Source: an uncultured Actinomycetes bacterium
Lineage (GTDB): Bacteria; Actinomycetota; Thermoleophilia; RBG-16-64-13
Length of the DNA: 59,678 nt
Assembly (NCBI GenBank): GCA_903873715.1
Contig: CAIQPS010000093.1
Location: forward strand, 1 to 59,678
Direction of reading: 5' to 3'
Under the pieces are notes generated by a model that was given only the letters and a program-made list of their open reading frames with translations, was not told where the DNA came from and made no database searches. The stretch's first letter is position 1; every line of letters begins with the position of its first letter. Position numbers and translations under genes: made by a program. Shown piece by piece: positions 24,990 to 33,591 of this stretch.

Positions 24990-25565
24990 ATGAAAGACAT
25001 CACCACGACGATCCGCCGGCACCCGCTTCGCATCGCCGGCATAGTCGCCCTGCTCGCCATCGCCATCTTCGCTGTGGTGCGCTTCGCCGCCACCACCAAC
25101 GACGCGCAGGCCCAGGCGGCCTCCACCGGGGCAAAGGTGGCGGTCTCGACCACCGGCAAGGCGGGGAGCGGCAGTTGCTGCGCTACGGGCACCGGCACTC
25201 CCAGCGGTTCCGTGAAGCCGAAGGCGGGGAGCGGCGGTTGCTGCGGCTCCGGCGGCTCGGGCACTTCCGGCGCCAACGCCACCCAGGGCACGGCGCAGGA
25301 TTCCGGCGGCGTCCAGAAGATCTCCATCGACCTGTCCTCCGGCGTGTACGACCCCTCGACCGTGAAGCTCAAGGCCGGCGTCCCCGCCGAGATCACCTTC
25401 GGCCAGAGCTCCGGGTGCACCCGCTACGTCCAGTCCCAGTCCCTGGGCTTCCAGGCAGACCTGGGCGGCGGCCCCCAGACCATCAAGCTGCCCGGCCTGC
25501 AGCCCGGCACGTACGACTTCGAGTGCGGCATGAACATGGTGCAGGGCCAGATAGTCGTCGAGTAG
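24990..25565 (+). CDS. Membrane-anchored cupredoxin-domain protein with two Cys-Cys motifs
   Basis: The 191-residue product has an N-terminal transmembrane anchor (about residues 14-35) and an extracytoplasmic linker with two repeats of SGxCC flanked by Gly/Ser (C63-C64 and C84-C85). The C-terminal cupredoxin-like domain (about 108-191) has C143 and the cluster C179-G-M181-N-M183. The domain closely resembles the ones in its two neighbours. The Cys pairs in a flexible linker could pick up copper and pass it to the folded domain (inference). GGGAGAA lies before the ATG. Confidence 0.8.
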   Translation: MKDITTTIRRHPLRIAGIVALLAIAIFAVVRFAATTNDAQAQAASTGAKVAVSTTGKAGSGSCCATGTGTPSGSVKPKAGSGGCCGSGGSGTSGANATQGTAQDSGGVQKISIDLSSGVYDPSTVKLKAGVPAEITFGQSSGCTRYVQSQSLGFQADLGGGPQTIKLPGLQPGTYDFECGMNMVQGQIVVE

Positions 25566-25583
25566 TCTCCGGAAGGAACGTCC

Positions 25584-26120
25584 GTGGAACCAGTCACCTC
25601 CGCCACCGTCTACCGCGTCAAACTGGCGCCGGGCGCGTGCCGTTCGGCCCTGGCCCTTCTGGCCCTTCGCGCTGAAGGTCTCGACGGCGTGCGGGCGGCC
25701 AACATCACCGGAGAGGACAGCCTCGTACTGGTCGCCCGGGAGGGAGCAGACCTGTTCGAAGACATCCTGACGATGATCGTCCGAGCCGGCCTCGACCCGC
25801 TCACGACCAACGTCACGGCCTTCGAACGGGAGGCCCCACGCCCGAAGGAGCCGGTCCGCGCGACCCCGGTGCAGCGGGTCGCGGTGCACGTCAACGGTGG
25901 CTACGATCCCGACACCATCCTGGTGTCCGCCCGGGTGCCCACCGAGATCAGTTTCTCGGAAGGACACGACTGCCTGGCCCGAGTGGTCTTCGACTCTCTG
26001 GGCCTCGAAGCCGATCTCGAGCGGGGAGGCGCGCTTGTGTCGCTGCCCGCCCTCGAGCCCGGCACATACCGGTTCCGCTGTGGACGCGACGTCGTCCACG
26101 GGACCCTGATAGCAGAATAG
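25584..26120 (+). CDS. HMA-like plus cupredoxin-like two-domain protein lacking usual metal ligands
   Basis: The 178-residue product has no signal peptide or membrane helix, so it should be cytoplasmic. Residues about 7-80 look like an HMA fold (VKLAPG...LDGVRAANITGEDSLVLV...IVRAGLDPL) but have no C-x2-C; the loop has a single C19. Residues about 97-178 match the cupredoxin domain of the preceding protein and retain C130 and C166. The Met positions are replaced (C-G-R168-D-V170 instead of C-G-M-N-M). It may be a regulatory or structural paralogue, or bind metal through Cys only. GGAAGGA precedes the GTG start, and the next gene is copA. Confidence 0.75.
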   Translation: MEPVTSATVYRVKLAPGACRSALALLALRAEGLDGVRAANITGEDSLVLVAREGADLFEDILTMIVRAGLDPLTTNVTAFEREAPRPKEPVRATPVQRVAVHVNGGYDPDTILVSARVPTEISFSEGHDCLARVVFDSLGLEADLERGGALVSLPALEPGTYRFRCGRDVVHGTLIAE

Positions 26121-26132
26121 GAGCAACACGCG

Positions 26133-29100
26133 TTGAGCCTGACCACGACCAAACAGGTGCACCGGCTCCAGGTGGAGGGCATGGACTGCCCCGCCTGCGA
26201 GCAGTTGCTGATGGAACACGTGGCGCGGGTGGACAGGGTCGTGACCTCGTTCGCCGACGCGAAGAGGGGCAGCCTGACGCTGCTCGCCGATCCGCCGGCC
26301 GACCTCGACGGTGTCGCCGAGGCGGTCGTGCGGGCGGGCTTCGTGCCGCTCGCCATCGACGGGCGTGCACTCGTGACGGCGGCCGCGCCGACCTCGAAGC
26401 CGGCCCCCGCCGGTGACGGCGCCCCCTTTGGCATCGCCGGTTCGGCGCCGCCCAGCCCGGCCCCGGCCGCCACCCCCGCACCCTACCGCCGCCTCGCTCT
26501 CAAAGCAGTCGGCATGCATTGCGTCGCCTGCGAGAAACTCGTCGTACTCACCACCAAGAAGGTCCCCGGCGTCCTGGCCGCGACCGGCGACACTCCTTCG
26601 AACACAGTCACCGTGACCGTCGAGGGCGAGCCCGACATGGACGGGCTGGCGGCAGCCATCCGGAAGGCGGGCTTCACTCCCGGCGACCCGATGGTCGTCT
26701 CCGAGGAGCCGGTGTTCGCGCTGGATGCCGCGCCGGCGCCGGCCGTCACTGCGGCGGCTGCCCCTGTGGCCGCGGCGGCTTGCCCCGCGGCGCCCGAGCC
26801 CGGCAAAGTCACCCTCGGCCTTCTCGGCATGACCTGCGCCTCGTGCGCAGCCGTCATCGAGAACGCCCTCGGAGAGACGCCCGGCGTCACCAAAGCAGCC
26901 GTCAACCTCGCGGCCAACACCGGCACCGTCCAGTTCGACCCGGCCGTGACCGGCGTCGACACGCTCATCAAGGCCGTCGAGCATGCGGGGTATCGCGCCG
27001 TGATCAAGCGGGACCGCATTCCCGGGCAGGCCGGCGCCGTCGACGAGCAGGCGATCGCTCAGGCCAAGGCGCTCAAGCGCGAGCGCAACATGCTCGTCTT
27101 CGCACTGGCTCTCTCGATCCCGGTCTTCCTCATCTCGATGGTGCCCCCGATCATGACCATCGTTCCCACGGCCGTCGCCGGGTGGCTGCACGCCGCCTTC
27201 GGCGGGACCTGGGAACCGATGATGGTCCAGAAATACCTCGCCTTCGCGCTCGTGACCCCGGTGCAGTTCATCGCCGGCGCCCGGTTCTACCGCGGGTTCT
27301 GGCACGCCATCAAGCGGCGCAGCGGGAACATGGACACGCTCATCAGCATCGGGACGTCGGCAGCCTACTTCTACTCGCTGGCCGCGACGTTCGTCCCCTC
27401 GTTGATGGACCAGCCCGTGTTCTACGAGACCGCCGGTCTGCTCATCACGTTCGTGCTGGTAGGCAAGCTGCTCGAAGCCCGGGCCAAGGGCAAGACCAGC
27501 GACGCCATCAAGAAGCTCATGGGACTGGCCGCCAAGACCGCCCGCGTGCTTCGCGGCGGCCAGGAGGTGGACATCCCGGTGGAGGATGTCCTCGTCGGGG
27601 ACCTCATCGTCGTGCGGCCGGGTGAGAAGGTGCCGGTGGACGGCATCGTCACCGACGGTTCCTCCGCTGTGGACGAATCCATGCTCACCGGTGAGTCCAT
27701 CCCCGTGGAGAAGCATCCCGGCGCGGCCGTGATCGGCGCGACCATGAACAAGTTGGGCAGTTTCACGTTCCGCGCCACCAAGGTCGGCGCCGACACCGCC
27801 CTCGCTCAGATCGTCAAGCTCGTCGAGGACGCCCAGGGCTCCAAGGCCCCGGTGCAGCGCTTCGCCGACCGCATCAGCGCCGTGTTCGTCCCGGCCGTGG
27901 TGGCCGCCGCCGCGCTGACGTTCCTGGTGTGGATGTTCGCGGTGCCGCACCTCGTCGATCCCACGTACTACGACATGATCACCCCGTTCGTGAAGGCCCT
28001 GCTGGCCGGCACAGCGGTGATCGTCATCGCCTGCCCCTGCGCTCTCGGCCTCGCCACCCCCACCGCCATCATGGTCGGTACCGGCAAGGGCGCCGAGAGC
28101 GGCATCCTCATCAAGAGCGGCGACGCTCTCGAGACCGCGTATCGCATCAAAGCCATCGTCTTCGACAAGACCGGCACCCTCACCCACGGCAAGCCCGTGG
28201 TGACCGAATGCGAAGCGTTCCCCGGCTTCGAGACGGAGGACTTCTTCCGTCTGGCTGCGGCGCTGGAACGGTCGTCCGAACATCCGCTGGCCGAAGCCAT
28301 CGTGGCGCACGCCCGGGAGACCGGTGCCGAACTGCCCGACGTCGCAGGCTTCGCCGCGGTACCCGGCCACGGGGTCGAAGGCACGGTGAGCGGCCGCCGG
28401 GTCGCTCTCGGCAACCGCAAGCTCATGACCCGGGACGGCGTGGACGTCTCAGCTCACGTCGCCCGCATCGAGCAGCTCGAGGGCGAGGGCAAGACCGTCA
28501 TGCTCACTTCGGTCGATGGCCGCGCCGCCGGCCTCATCGCCGTGGCCGACACGCTGAAGCCGCGCAGTGCCGAAGCCGTCAGCCGTCTCACCAAGATGGG
28601 CGTGCAGGTGTACATGATCACCGGCGACAACCGCCGGACCGCAGAGGCCATCGCCGCGCAGGTGGGCATCTCGCCCGACCATGTGCTGGCCGAGGTCCTG
28701 CCCGAACACAAGGCCGAAGAGGTGGCGAAGTTGCAGGCCAAGGGTCTGGTGACCGCTATGGTCGGCGACGGCATCAACGACACCCCGGCGCTGGCGCAGG
28801 CCGACGTCGGGATCGCCATGGGCGCCGGCACCGATGTGGCCATGGAGACCGGCGGTATCGTCCTCATGAAGAGCGACCTCCGCGACGTGGTCACCGCCAT
28901 CGAACTGTCCCGCGCCACCATGCGCAAGATCCGCCAGAATTTCTTCTGGGCCCTCGGATACAACTCCCTGGGAATCCCGGTGGCCGCTCTCGGACTGCTC
29001 CGGCCGGAACTGGCCGGTGCGGCCATGGCGCTCTCGAGCGTCAGCGTGGTCAGCAGCTCGCTGCTGCTGCGGAGGTTCAAGCCCAGCTTCGCCAAGGAGG

Positions 29101-29159
29101 CGGCTCGAAGCGGCTCCGGCGGACGGGGCGCCCTGAAAGCGGCGCCGAGCAAGGTCTGA
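26133..29159 (+). CDS. copA: Copper-exporting P1B-type ATPase with three HMA domains
   Basis: This ATP-driven pump exports Cu(I) from the cytoplasm. The 1008-residue product has three N-terminal HMA domains with C19-x2-C22, C130-x2-C133 and C235-x2-C238, joined by Ala/Pro linkers. The membrane core follows: CPC at 634-636, the phosphorylation site D678 in [20 protein letters not shown] with the P1B His-Pro pair, and [20 protein letters not shown]. The late [10 protein letters not shown] and MALSSVS segments are the Cu(I)-type (P1B-1) signature. Bacterial CopA usually has one or two HMA domains. The start is TTG with AGGAG upstream. It is the last gene of the copper block and is followed by a terminator. 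Confidence 0.96.
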   Translation: MSLTTTKQVHRLQVEGMDCPACEQLLMEHVARVDRVVTSFADAKRGSLTLLADPPADLDGVAEAVVRAGFVPLAIDGRALVTAAAPTSKPAPAGDGAPFGIAGSAPPSPAPAATPAPYRRLALKAVGMHCVACEKLVVLTTKKVPGVLAATGDTPSNTVTVTVEGEPDMDGLAAAIRKAGFTPGDPMVVSEEPVFALDAAPAPAVTAAAAPVAAAACPAAPEPGKVTLGLLGMTCASCAAVIENALGETPGVTKAAVNLAANTGTVQFDPAVTGVDTLIKAVEHAGYRAVIKRDRIPGQAGAVDEQAIAQAKALKRERNMLVFALALSIPVFLISMVPPIMTIVPTAVAGWLHAAFGGTWEPMMVQKYLAFALVTPVQFIAGARFYRGFWHAIKRRSGNMDTLISIGTSAAYFYSLAATFVPSLMDQPVFYETAGLLITFVLVGKLLEARAKGKTSDAIKKLMGLAAKTARVLRGGQEVDIPVEDVLVGDLIVVRPGEKVPVDGIVTDGSSAVDESMLTGESIPVEKHPGAAVIGATMNKLGSFTFRATKVGADTALAQIVKLVEDAQGSKAPVQRFADRISAVFVPAVVAAAALTFLVWMFAVPHLVDPTYYDMITPFVKALLAGTAVIVIACPCALGLATPTAIMVGTGKGAESGILIKSGDALETAYRIKAIVFDKTGTLTHGKPVVTECEAFPGFETEDFFRLAAALERSSEHPLAEAIVAHARETGAELPDVAGFAAVPGHGVEGTVSGRRVALGNRKLMTRDGVDVSAHVARIEQLEGEGKTVMLTSVDGRAAGLIAVADTLKPRSAEAVSRLTKMGVQVYMITGDNRRTAEAIAAQVGISPDHVLAEVLPEHKAEEVAKLQAKGLVTAMVGDGINDTPALAQADVGIAMGAGTDVAMETGGIVLMKSDLRDVVTAIELSRATMRKIRQNFFWALGYNSLGIPVAALGLLRPELAGAAMALSSVSVVSSSLLLRRFKPSFAKEAARSGSGGRGALKAAPSKV

Positions 29160-29178
29160 CCGGAGGCGCGGTCCTGTC

Positions 29179-29229
29179 AGTGCCGGGCGGAGGGCGCAAG
29201 GCTCTTCGCCCGGCACTTCGTCGTTCTTC
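29179..29229 (+). terminator. Rho-independent terminator after copA
   Basis: A perfect 11-bp stem (AGTGCCGGGCG at 29179-29189, CGCCCGGCACT at 29207-29217) is followed by TCGTCGTTCTT. It begins 20 bases after the copA stop. Confidence 0.8.
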
Positions 29230-29278
29230 GGAGCGCCCGCTGCCGGCCCGGTCCGTAGCCGCGCGCCGCATGCGATTA

Positions 29279-29307
29279 TTGACACTCTCGCCCCACCTAC
29301 TTAGTGT
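29279..29307 (+). promoter_or_regulatory. Candidate promoter of the Fe-S protein-hypA-hypB operon
   Basis: TTGACA (29279-29284), 17 bases, then TAGTGT (29302-29307). The predicted start lies about 25 bases before the gene, and GAAGGGGG lies upstream of its ATG. Confidence 0.65.
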
Positions 29308-29342
29308 TGAGGTATTCGGTCATCGATCGAAGGGGGCCGGGC

Positions 29343-30476
29343 ATGGATAGCGCCGAGCTGATCTACCGCGACCTGCAGCGCCACCTCGACAAGCAGCCGA
29401 TCGGGTTCCCTCCCACCAAATCAGCCGCCGAGCTTGCGATCTTGAAGCGTCTGTTCGCTCCCGAGAGCGCCCGGCTGGCCCTGCATCTCGACTACAGGCT
29501 GAGCTCAGCGGAGCAGGTCTACGAGAGGGCGAAGTCCGCCGGTGTGTCCCTTGCCGACGTGGAGCGCATGCTCGAAGAGATGAGAGCCGCCGGCGCGATC
29601 GCCCACGTCGAGCGTGAGGGGCGGCATCACTACCACTTGATCCCGCTCATCGTGGGCATGTACGAGTATCAAGCAGCCACGCTCACGCCCGAGTTCCTGG
29701 CCGACATGAGCGCTTACACGCGTGAGCGGGCTTTCGGTCTGGGGATGATCAGCACCGAGATCCCGCAGATGCGCACCATCCCGGTGGAGAAGGGTGTCAG
29801 GGTGGAACACGGTGTGGCCCACTACGACGCCTTGGCGGAACTCTTGAACGAGTCCGAAGGCCCGTTCGCGGTGGGCGAGTGCATCTGCAGGAAGGCCGCT
29901 CGCCTCCAAGGCAAGACCTGCAAACAGACAAGTCGCCTCGAAACATGCATGGGTATCGGTGACATGGCCGCGCAGTTCAGCGACGCACCCGGCTGGCGCC
30001 TGATCACCAGGGAAGAAGCCCTCGAGATAGCCAGGCTGAACCAGTCCGAAGGGCTCGTGCTGGAGCCGTCGAACAACCAGAAGATCGATTTCCTGTGCGC
30101 GTGCTGCGGCTGCTGTTGCGGCATGCTGGGCTCGCTCAAGTCCTTGCCCAAGCCCGTCGACTTCTGGGCCACCAACTACCATTCGGCCGTGGATGCCGCT
30201 CTATGCACTTCCTGCGGCGCCTGCGTGGAGCGCTGTCCCATGGAAGCCGTCTCGCTTGCAGACGGGCCGGCCGTTTCCCGTACGGACCTCGATCGTTGCA
30301 TCGGTTGCGGCGTATGCGTGCCTCATTGTTCCGCCGGGGCCCGGAGTCTGTCCAGGAAGAGTCGCGAGACCGTCCCTCCGCTGGATCTGCAGGACCAGTA
30401 CGAGACGATCATGGCCCACAAGAAGGGCGGTCTGGGCAAGATGAAAGTGGTGGCGAAGCTCGTCCTCAAGATATGA
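29343..30476 (+). CDS. Multi-cluster iron-sulfur protein with N-terminal winged-helix-like region
   Basis: The 377-residue product begins with a helical region (about 1-100) that looks like a winged helix: LAILKRLFAPESARLALHL, then AGVSLADVERMLEEMRAAGAIAHV. Three Cys regions follow: C180-x-C182...C193...C202; a dense cluster C252, C254, C255, C257, C258, C259 (CACCGCCC); and two ferredoxin motifs, C288-x2-C291-x2-C294-x3-C298 and C319-x2-C322-x2-C325-x3-C329. At least two [4Fe-4S] clusters are expected, probably three or four. Similar proteins occur in anaerobes without assigned function. The ATG at 29343 is chosen for its ribosome binding site. hypA follows after 43 bp, so a link to nickel or hydrogenase redox chemistry is possible (inference). 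Confidence 0.8.
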   Translation: MDSAELIYRDLQRHLDKQPIGFPPTKSAAELAILKRLFAPESARLALHLDYRLSSAEQVYERAKSAGVSLADVERMLEEMRAAGAIAHVEREGRHHYHLIPLIVGMYEYQAATLTPEFLADMSAYTRERAFGLGMISTEIPQMRTIPVEKGVRVEHGVAHYDALAELLNESEGPFAVGECICRKAARLQGKTCKQTSRLETCMGIGDMAAQFSDAPGWRLITREEALEIARLNQSEGLVLEPSNNQKIDFLCACCGCCCGMLGSLKSLPKPVDFWATNYHSAVDAALCTSCGACVERCPMEAVSLADGPAVSRTDLDRCIGCGVCVPHCSAGARSLSRKSRETVPPLDLQDQYETIMAHKKGGLGKMKVVAKLVLKI

Positions 30477-30519
30477 GCGGTCCCGCTCTGGCGGGTCGCC
30501 TCACCGTCGGTGCGCCCCG

Positions 30520-30891
30520 ATGCACGAACTAGCCGTCACCCAGGGCATCCTGGACATCGCTCTGGGCTCTCTGGAGGAAGCGGGCGGTCATCGGGTAGGC
30601 CGGATAGACCTGGCGATCGGGGAGATGACCGGGGTGGTCGAGGAGTGCGTGCGCTTCTACTTCGGTGTCATCAGCCGGGGAACGCCAGCCGAGGACGCGG
30701 AGCTGTCGGTGCGTGTGGTGCCGACGTCTGCACGGTGCCAGAGTTGCGGGGAGACCTTTTTGGTCCGGGAGTGCGGTTGGGTGTGCCCTCGCTGTGCGAG
30801 CGCCTGCTCGGACCTGACCGGTGGGAAGGAACTCATCGTGGAGAGCATCGAGGTGAGAGATGGAAGTCAAGGTACTCAAAGGCATCCTTGA
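30520..30891 (+). CDS. hypA: Hydrogenase/nickel maturation protein HypA
   Basis: HypA delivers Ni2+ during assembly of [NiFe]-hydrogenase (and of urease in some bacteria). The 123-residue product starts with MHE, where Met1 and His2 are Ni ligands. It carries the zinc site C73-x2-C76...C89-x2-C92. Family segments are LAVTQGILDIAL and the acidic EMTGVVEECVRFYF. It overlaps hypB by 32 bases. No hydrogenase or urease structural gene lies in the window. Confidence 0.96.
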   Translation: MHELAVTQGILDIALGSLEEAGGHRVGRIDLAIGEMTGVVEECVRFYFGVISRGTPAEDAELSVRVVPTSARCQSCGETFLVRECGWVCPRCASACSDLTGGKELIVESIEVRDGSQGTQRHP

Positions 30892-31516
30892 CGCCAACGA
30901 CCGGATAGCGGCCGAGAACCGTCGGCTGCTCGACGCGAGCCGGACCTTCTCCTTGAACGTCATGGCTTCTCCCGGCGCCGGGAAGACCAGCCTCATCCTC
31001 TCGACCATCGAGAGGCTTCGTGAGCGACTGGGCGTCGGTGTGATCGAGGGCGACATCAGTTCCACCGTTGACGCAGACGCGGTGGCGGCGAAAGGTATCC
31101 CTGTCGTTCAGATCAACACCGGGGGTAGCTGCCACCTCGACGCGAACATGATCGCGACTGCTCTCTCCGGGCTGCCGCTCGACGATATCCGCCTGCTGAT
31201 GGTGGAGAACGTGGGGAACCTGGTCTGCCCGGCCGAGTTCGGGATAGGAGAGGATCGGAAGGTCCTCGTCTCCAGCGTCCCCGAGGGCGACGACAAGCCC
31301 TACAAGTACCCGCTGATGTTCACTGAGGTCGATGCGGTGCTGATCAACAAGATCGACCTCCTTCCATACGTCAAGTTCGATATGCGGGCGTTCACCGTTG
31401 CGGTCCGGTCGATGAACGCCCGGGCCTCGATCATCCCCTTGTCATGCACCACCGGGCAGGGTCTGGAGGATTGGACGGGCTGGGTGCTCCAAGAGATGGC
31501 CGGCCCCCGGTCCTGA
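30860..31516 (+). CDS. hypB: Hydrogenase nickel incorporation GTPase HypB
   Basis: HypB is the SIMIBI-class GTPase that works with HypA to insert nickel. The 218-residue product has the P-loop ASPGAGKTS (about residues 36-44), the metal-site C91-H92 (GGSCHLD) and C123 (GNLVCPAEF), and the G4 motif NKID (163-166). It lacks the N-terminal CxxCGC and the His-rich stretch found in some HypB proteins, so nickel storage by HypB is not expected. Cotranslation with hypA is implied by the overlap. Confidence 0.96.
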   Translation: MEVKVLKGILDANDRIAAENRRLLDASRTFSLNVMASPGAGKTSLILSTIERLRERLGVGVIEGDISSTVDADAVAAKGIPVVQINTGGSCHLDANMIATALSGLPLDDIRLLMVENVGNLVCPAEFGIGEDRKVLVSSVPEGDDKPYKYPLMFTEVDAVLINKIDLLPYVKFDMRAFTVAVRSMNARASIIPLSCTTGQGLEDWTGWVLQEMAGPRS

Positions 31517-31682
31517 CCGCGGGCTCTACGCCGCATCCTTCACCACGCCGTTCCGTCGGCGCGTTGGACCAAAGTCTACTGTCAGTGCAACCTGCCGGTC
31601 GGTATTTTGACCTGCAGGTAAGAGACGCCCGGATGGACATCCGCGTCTCGCACGCGACTACCACCGCCCCAGAGGAGGGGAA

Positions 31683-32087
31683 ATGAACAAACGCTCCGTT
31701 GTCGTCGCCATCGTTCTGGCGCTGGTGTTGATCCTGGCCTTGTCTTCGGTGGCGATGGCCGGAAAAGCGCCGAAGCCCGGCATCACTTCGGCGGACGTCC
31801 AGGTGAACACCGACTACGTCCCCGACGGCTATCAGATCCACACCTACGGCTGGTCTCTCGACGTCTGCTGCGTGGGCCCCGTGACCGCCGTAAAGGTGAC
31901 CTTGAATCAGAACGGCACGATCGTCAGCAGGTACATGAACTACGACGTGGAGAGTGGTCACTACAAATTGTTCATGTACAGCGAACAGGTCGAAGCCACC
32001 GCTCTCTCGGTACAACTCTACGACAAGTCCGGCAGATTGCTGAACCACAAGCCGATCAGCATCCTGGATTCCATCACGTACAACTGA
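31683..32087 (+). CDS. Small secreted protein of unknown function
   Basis: The 134-residue product has a clear Sec signal peptide (KR, a hydrophobic core at about residues 6-20, AMA-G cleavage near residue 26). The mature part of about 108 residues is rich in beta-forming residues, with a Cys pair (DVCCVGP) and regular Tyr/Val strands (for example HYKLFMYSEQVEATALSVQLYD). This suggests a small beta-sandwich. No family is recognised. AGAGGAGGGG precedes the ATG. It stands alone between hypB and the tRNA gene. The signal peptide resembles that of the protein at 33592-33933. Confidence 0.7.
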   Translation: MNKRSVVVAIVLALVLILALSSVAMAGKAPKPGITSADVQVNTDYVPDGYQIHTYGWSLDVCCVGPVTAVKVTLNQNGTIVSRYMNYDVESGHYKLFMYSEQVEATALSVQLYDKSGRLLNHKPISILDSITYN

Positions 32088-32279
32088 GCGGATCCCCGGC
32101 CCGCCATCTTTGAAGAACGTGATGTACCGGGATGTCGAACTCCAGGGCACCTATTCGACGTTCGCCCGTGCGTGACAGCCGCGGTCGACGGCCCCACGGG
32201 CCCGTCCGTGGTTCGGTGGCCATCACCATCAAGCGGTCCTGACAAGCGGCCGTAGCGCGGCACTCCAGCCTACACAGCC

Positions 32280-32310
32280 GGCCCCAGGGGACGTTCGCGC
32301 CCCTGGGGCC
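32280..32310. terminator. Hairpin, possible terminator
   Basis: GGCCCCAGGGG (32280-32290) and CCCCTGGGGCC (32300-32310) form a perfect 11-bp stem with a 9-base loop. No clear U-tract follows, so termination is uncertain. Confidence 0.45.
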
Positions 32311-32360
32311 GCTGCCTTCCGGGCCTTCGACGGACTGTGCCGCTCCGTGGCACTGCTACC

Positions 32361-32389
32361 TTGTCAGCGGAGGCGCCAGCTTCTAAACT
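32361..32389 (+). promoter_or_regulatory. Candidate promoter of the tRNA-Thr gene
   Basis: TTGTCA (32361-32366) and TAAACT (32384-32389) are separated by 17 bases, 56 bp before the mature tRNA 5' end. Confidence 0.55.
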
Positions 32390-32445
32390 AAAGCGCCCGC
32401 AGTACGGGCCCGGCGCTCCGGTGCCAGACCCTGCGGATGTTCCTC

Positions 32446-32518
32446 GCCGGCGTAGCTCAGATGGCAGAGCGGCTCACTCGTAATGAGCAGGTCCGGGGTT
32501 CGATTCCCCGCGCCGGCT
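32446..32518 (+). tRNA. tRNA-Thr (anticodon CGT)
   Basis: All four arms fold. The acceptor stem is GCCGGCG/CGCCGGC with discriminator T. The D stem is GCTC/GAGC, the anticodon stem GCTCA/TGAGC with loop CTCGTAA (anticodon CGT, reads ACG), and the T stem CGGGG/CCCCG with loop TTCGATT. The CCA end is not encoded. Confidence 0.95.
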
Positions 32519-32646
32519 TGCCTGAATGGCAGCCAAGGCACCAGCCACGACGTCTTCGAGATGCCGAACGGTCTGCCCGAGGTGTCTAGCGCCGCGATCT
32601 TAACCGTGTGACTGCCTGCATACAGCACCAGCCCGAAGAGCGGCAC
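32519..32646 (-). other. Short orphan reading frame next to tRNA-Thr, possible gene remnant
   Basis: On the minus strand a frame from a GTG at 32646 reads through about 42 residues before running into the tRNA. It includes GSHTVKIAALDTSGRPFG, which resembles a strand of a secreted Ig- or PKD-like beta domain. Its frame directly follows the methyltransferase stop codon. It could be the relic of a gene cut off at the tRNA, or chance. Translation into the tRNA complement is certainly artefactual. Confidence 0.25.
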
Positions 32647-32652
32647 TCGGTC

Positions 32653-33402
32653 TTACGGGTTAGCGACACTCCCGCGCCGCAGTATCTTGGTGCCCTTCTC
32701 GCTCTGCGGGCTCTCGATTGCGAACGGTCCGTACTCCTGCTGCCACCGCTGGACTATGACCGTCTCGTCAGGGCGGTCCGAATCGTGCAGCATGACGACC
32801 GCCCCGGGTGCGAGCAGATCCACCAGCATGGGGAGGGCCGGGTAGCGGGCCATGGGGAAGAGCTGTCCGGGAGGTCCGTCCACCACGAGCAGGTCGAACT
32901 TGTTCTCGCGCGAGAGCCGGGAGATGTCGTACCAGCGATACACCTTGTTCCCGATGGCCACATCCGTCAGCGGCGCGTGGATGACCTCCGCGACCCCGCC
33001 GAGACCGTGCTCGACGATGCGTTCGGCTGTCAGAGCGCACCATTCCGCGTGATGGTCCAGCGACACGACCCTTCCGCCGCCGATGGACTCCAGGGCGTAT
33101 CCCGTCACGAGTGTCGAGACACCGCTGCCCAACTCCAGGACGTTCTTCGGATTGCGCAGCAGGATCTCCCGCACCAGATCGCAGGCGAAGTCCGGCGAGA
33201 CGGCCCAGCCTCTCATGGGGGGCAGCGGCAGCCGGAAACGCAGCGTGGAATGGAGGGCCATGGTCGCTTCGATCTGGCTGAAGTGTTTCGCGAGCGCAGC
33301 GTCGTTCTGCTCGGCGATCAGCCGGAGGAGACGGCGGTGCGGCCACGTATGCGCTCGGTCACGGATACGCTTCAACGTGCTCCGGCATCTCGCGCTCGTC
33401 AT
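32653..33402 (-). CDS. Class I SAM-dependent methyltransferase
   Basis: The 249-residue product has a Rossmann-fold methyltransferase core. Motif I is VLELGSGVSTLVTGYAL, the acidic end of strand 2 is VVSLDHHAEW, and FDLLVVDGPPG gives the strand 4 Asp and catalytic loop. A later HDSDR resembles O-methyltransferases of the FkbM/MDMPI-like and CmcI-type groups. The N-terminal about 55 residues are basic and helical. The ATG at 33402 is chosen because AAGGGAG lies just upstream; an in-frame ATG at 33426 is less likely. Substrate unknown. It points towards the tRNA gene. Confidence 0.82.
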   Translation of the reverse strand: MTSARCRSTLKRIRDRAHTWPHRRLLRLIAEQNDAALAKHFSQIEATMALHSTLRFRLPLPPMRGWAVSPDFACDLVREILLRNPKNVLELGSGVSTLVTGYALESIGGGRVVSLDHHAEWCALTAERIVEHGLGGVAEVIHAPLTDVAIGNKVYRWYDISRLSRENKFDLLVVDGPPGQLFPMARYPALPMLVDLLAPGAVVMLHDSDRPDETVIVQRWQQEYGPFAIESPQSEKGTKILRRGSVANP

Positions 33403-33518
33403 GCGCCACTCCCTTTCGCGGGTCATCCGGGCGGGATCCCCACTGCCCCGCCGAGTCTGGATTCTAGCGCACGCGAAGGCATTGTTGGCCGGGGTTCCGG
33501 GAGGTCGGAGGTGTGCCC

Positions 33519-33563
33519 CTGGAAAAGAACGCCCCGCTCGGCCGGGACCGGCCGAGCGGGGCG
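33519..33563 (-). terminator. Rho-independent terminator of the FN3-like secreted protein gene
   Basis: A perfect 14-bp stem (CGCCCCGCTCGGCC at 33530-33543 with GGCCGAGCGGGGCG at 33550-33563) is followed on the minus strand by TTCTTTTCC. It begins about 28 bases after the stop codon of the gene at 33592. Confidence 0.85.
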
Positions 33564-33591
33564 AGCGGCTTCCCGGCCGGCGGCGCTGCGG

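Larger units (their letters stand above)
32088..32445. other. Intergenic region before tRNA-Thr
   Basis: No gene is convincing in these 358 bases. Two elements can be seen: a GC-rich hairpin at 32280-32310 and a promoter-like pair at 32361-32389, listed separately. The first 190 bases show nothing recognisable. Confidence 0.5.

Noticed and set aside
24882-28370. A 1162-codon minus-strand open frame across the copper block
   Set aside because: It lies opposite copA and the cupredoxin genes, which have clear motifs; long antisense frames are expected in high-GC DNA.
32383-32646. An 87-codon minus-strand frame including GNRTPDLLITSEPL
   Set aside because: Most of it is the complement of tRNA-Thr, a well-known source of false proteins; only the part beyond the tRNA was kept as a possible remnant.
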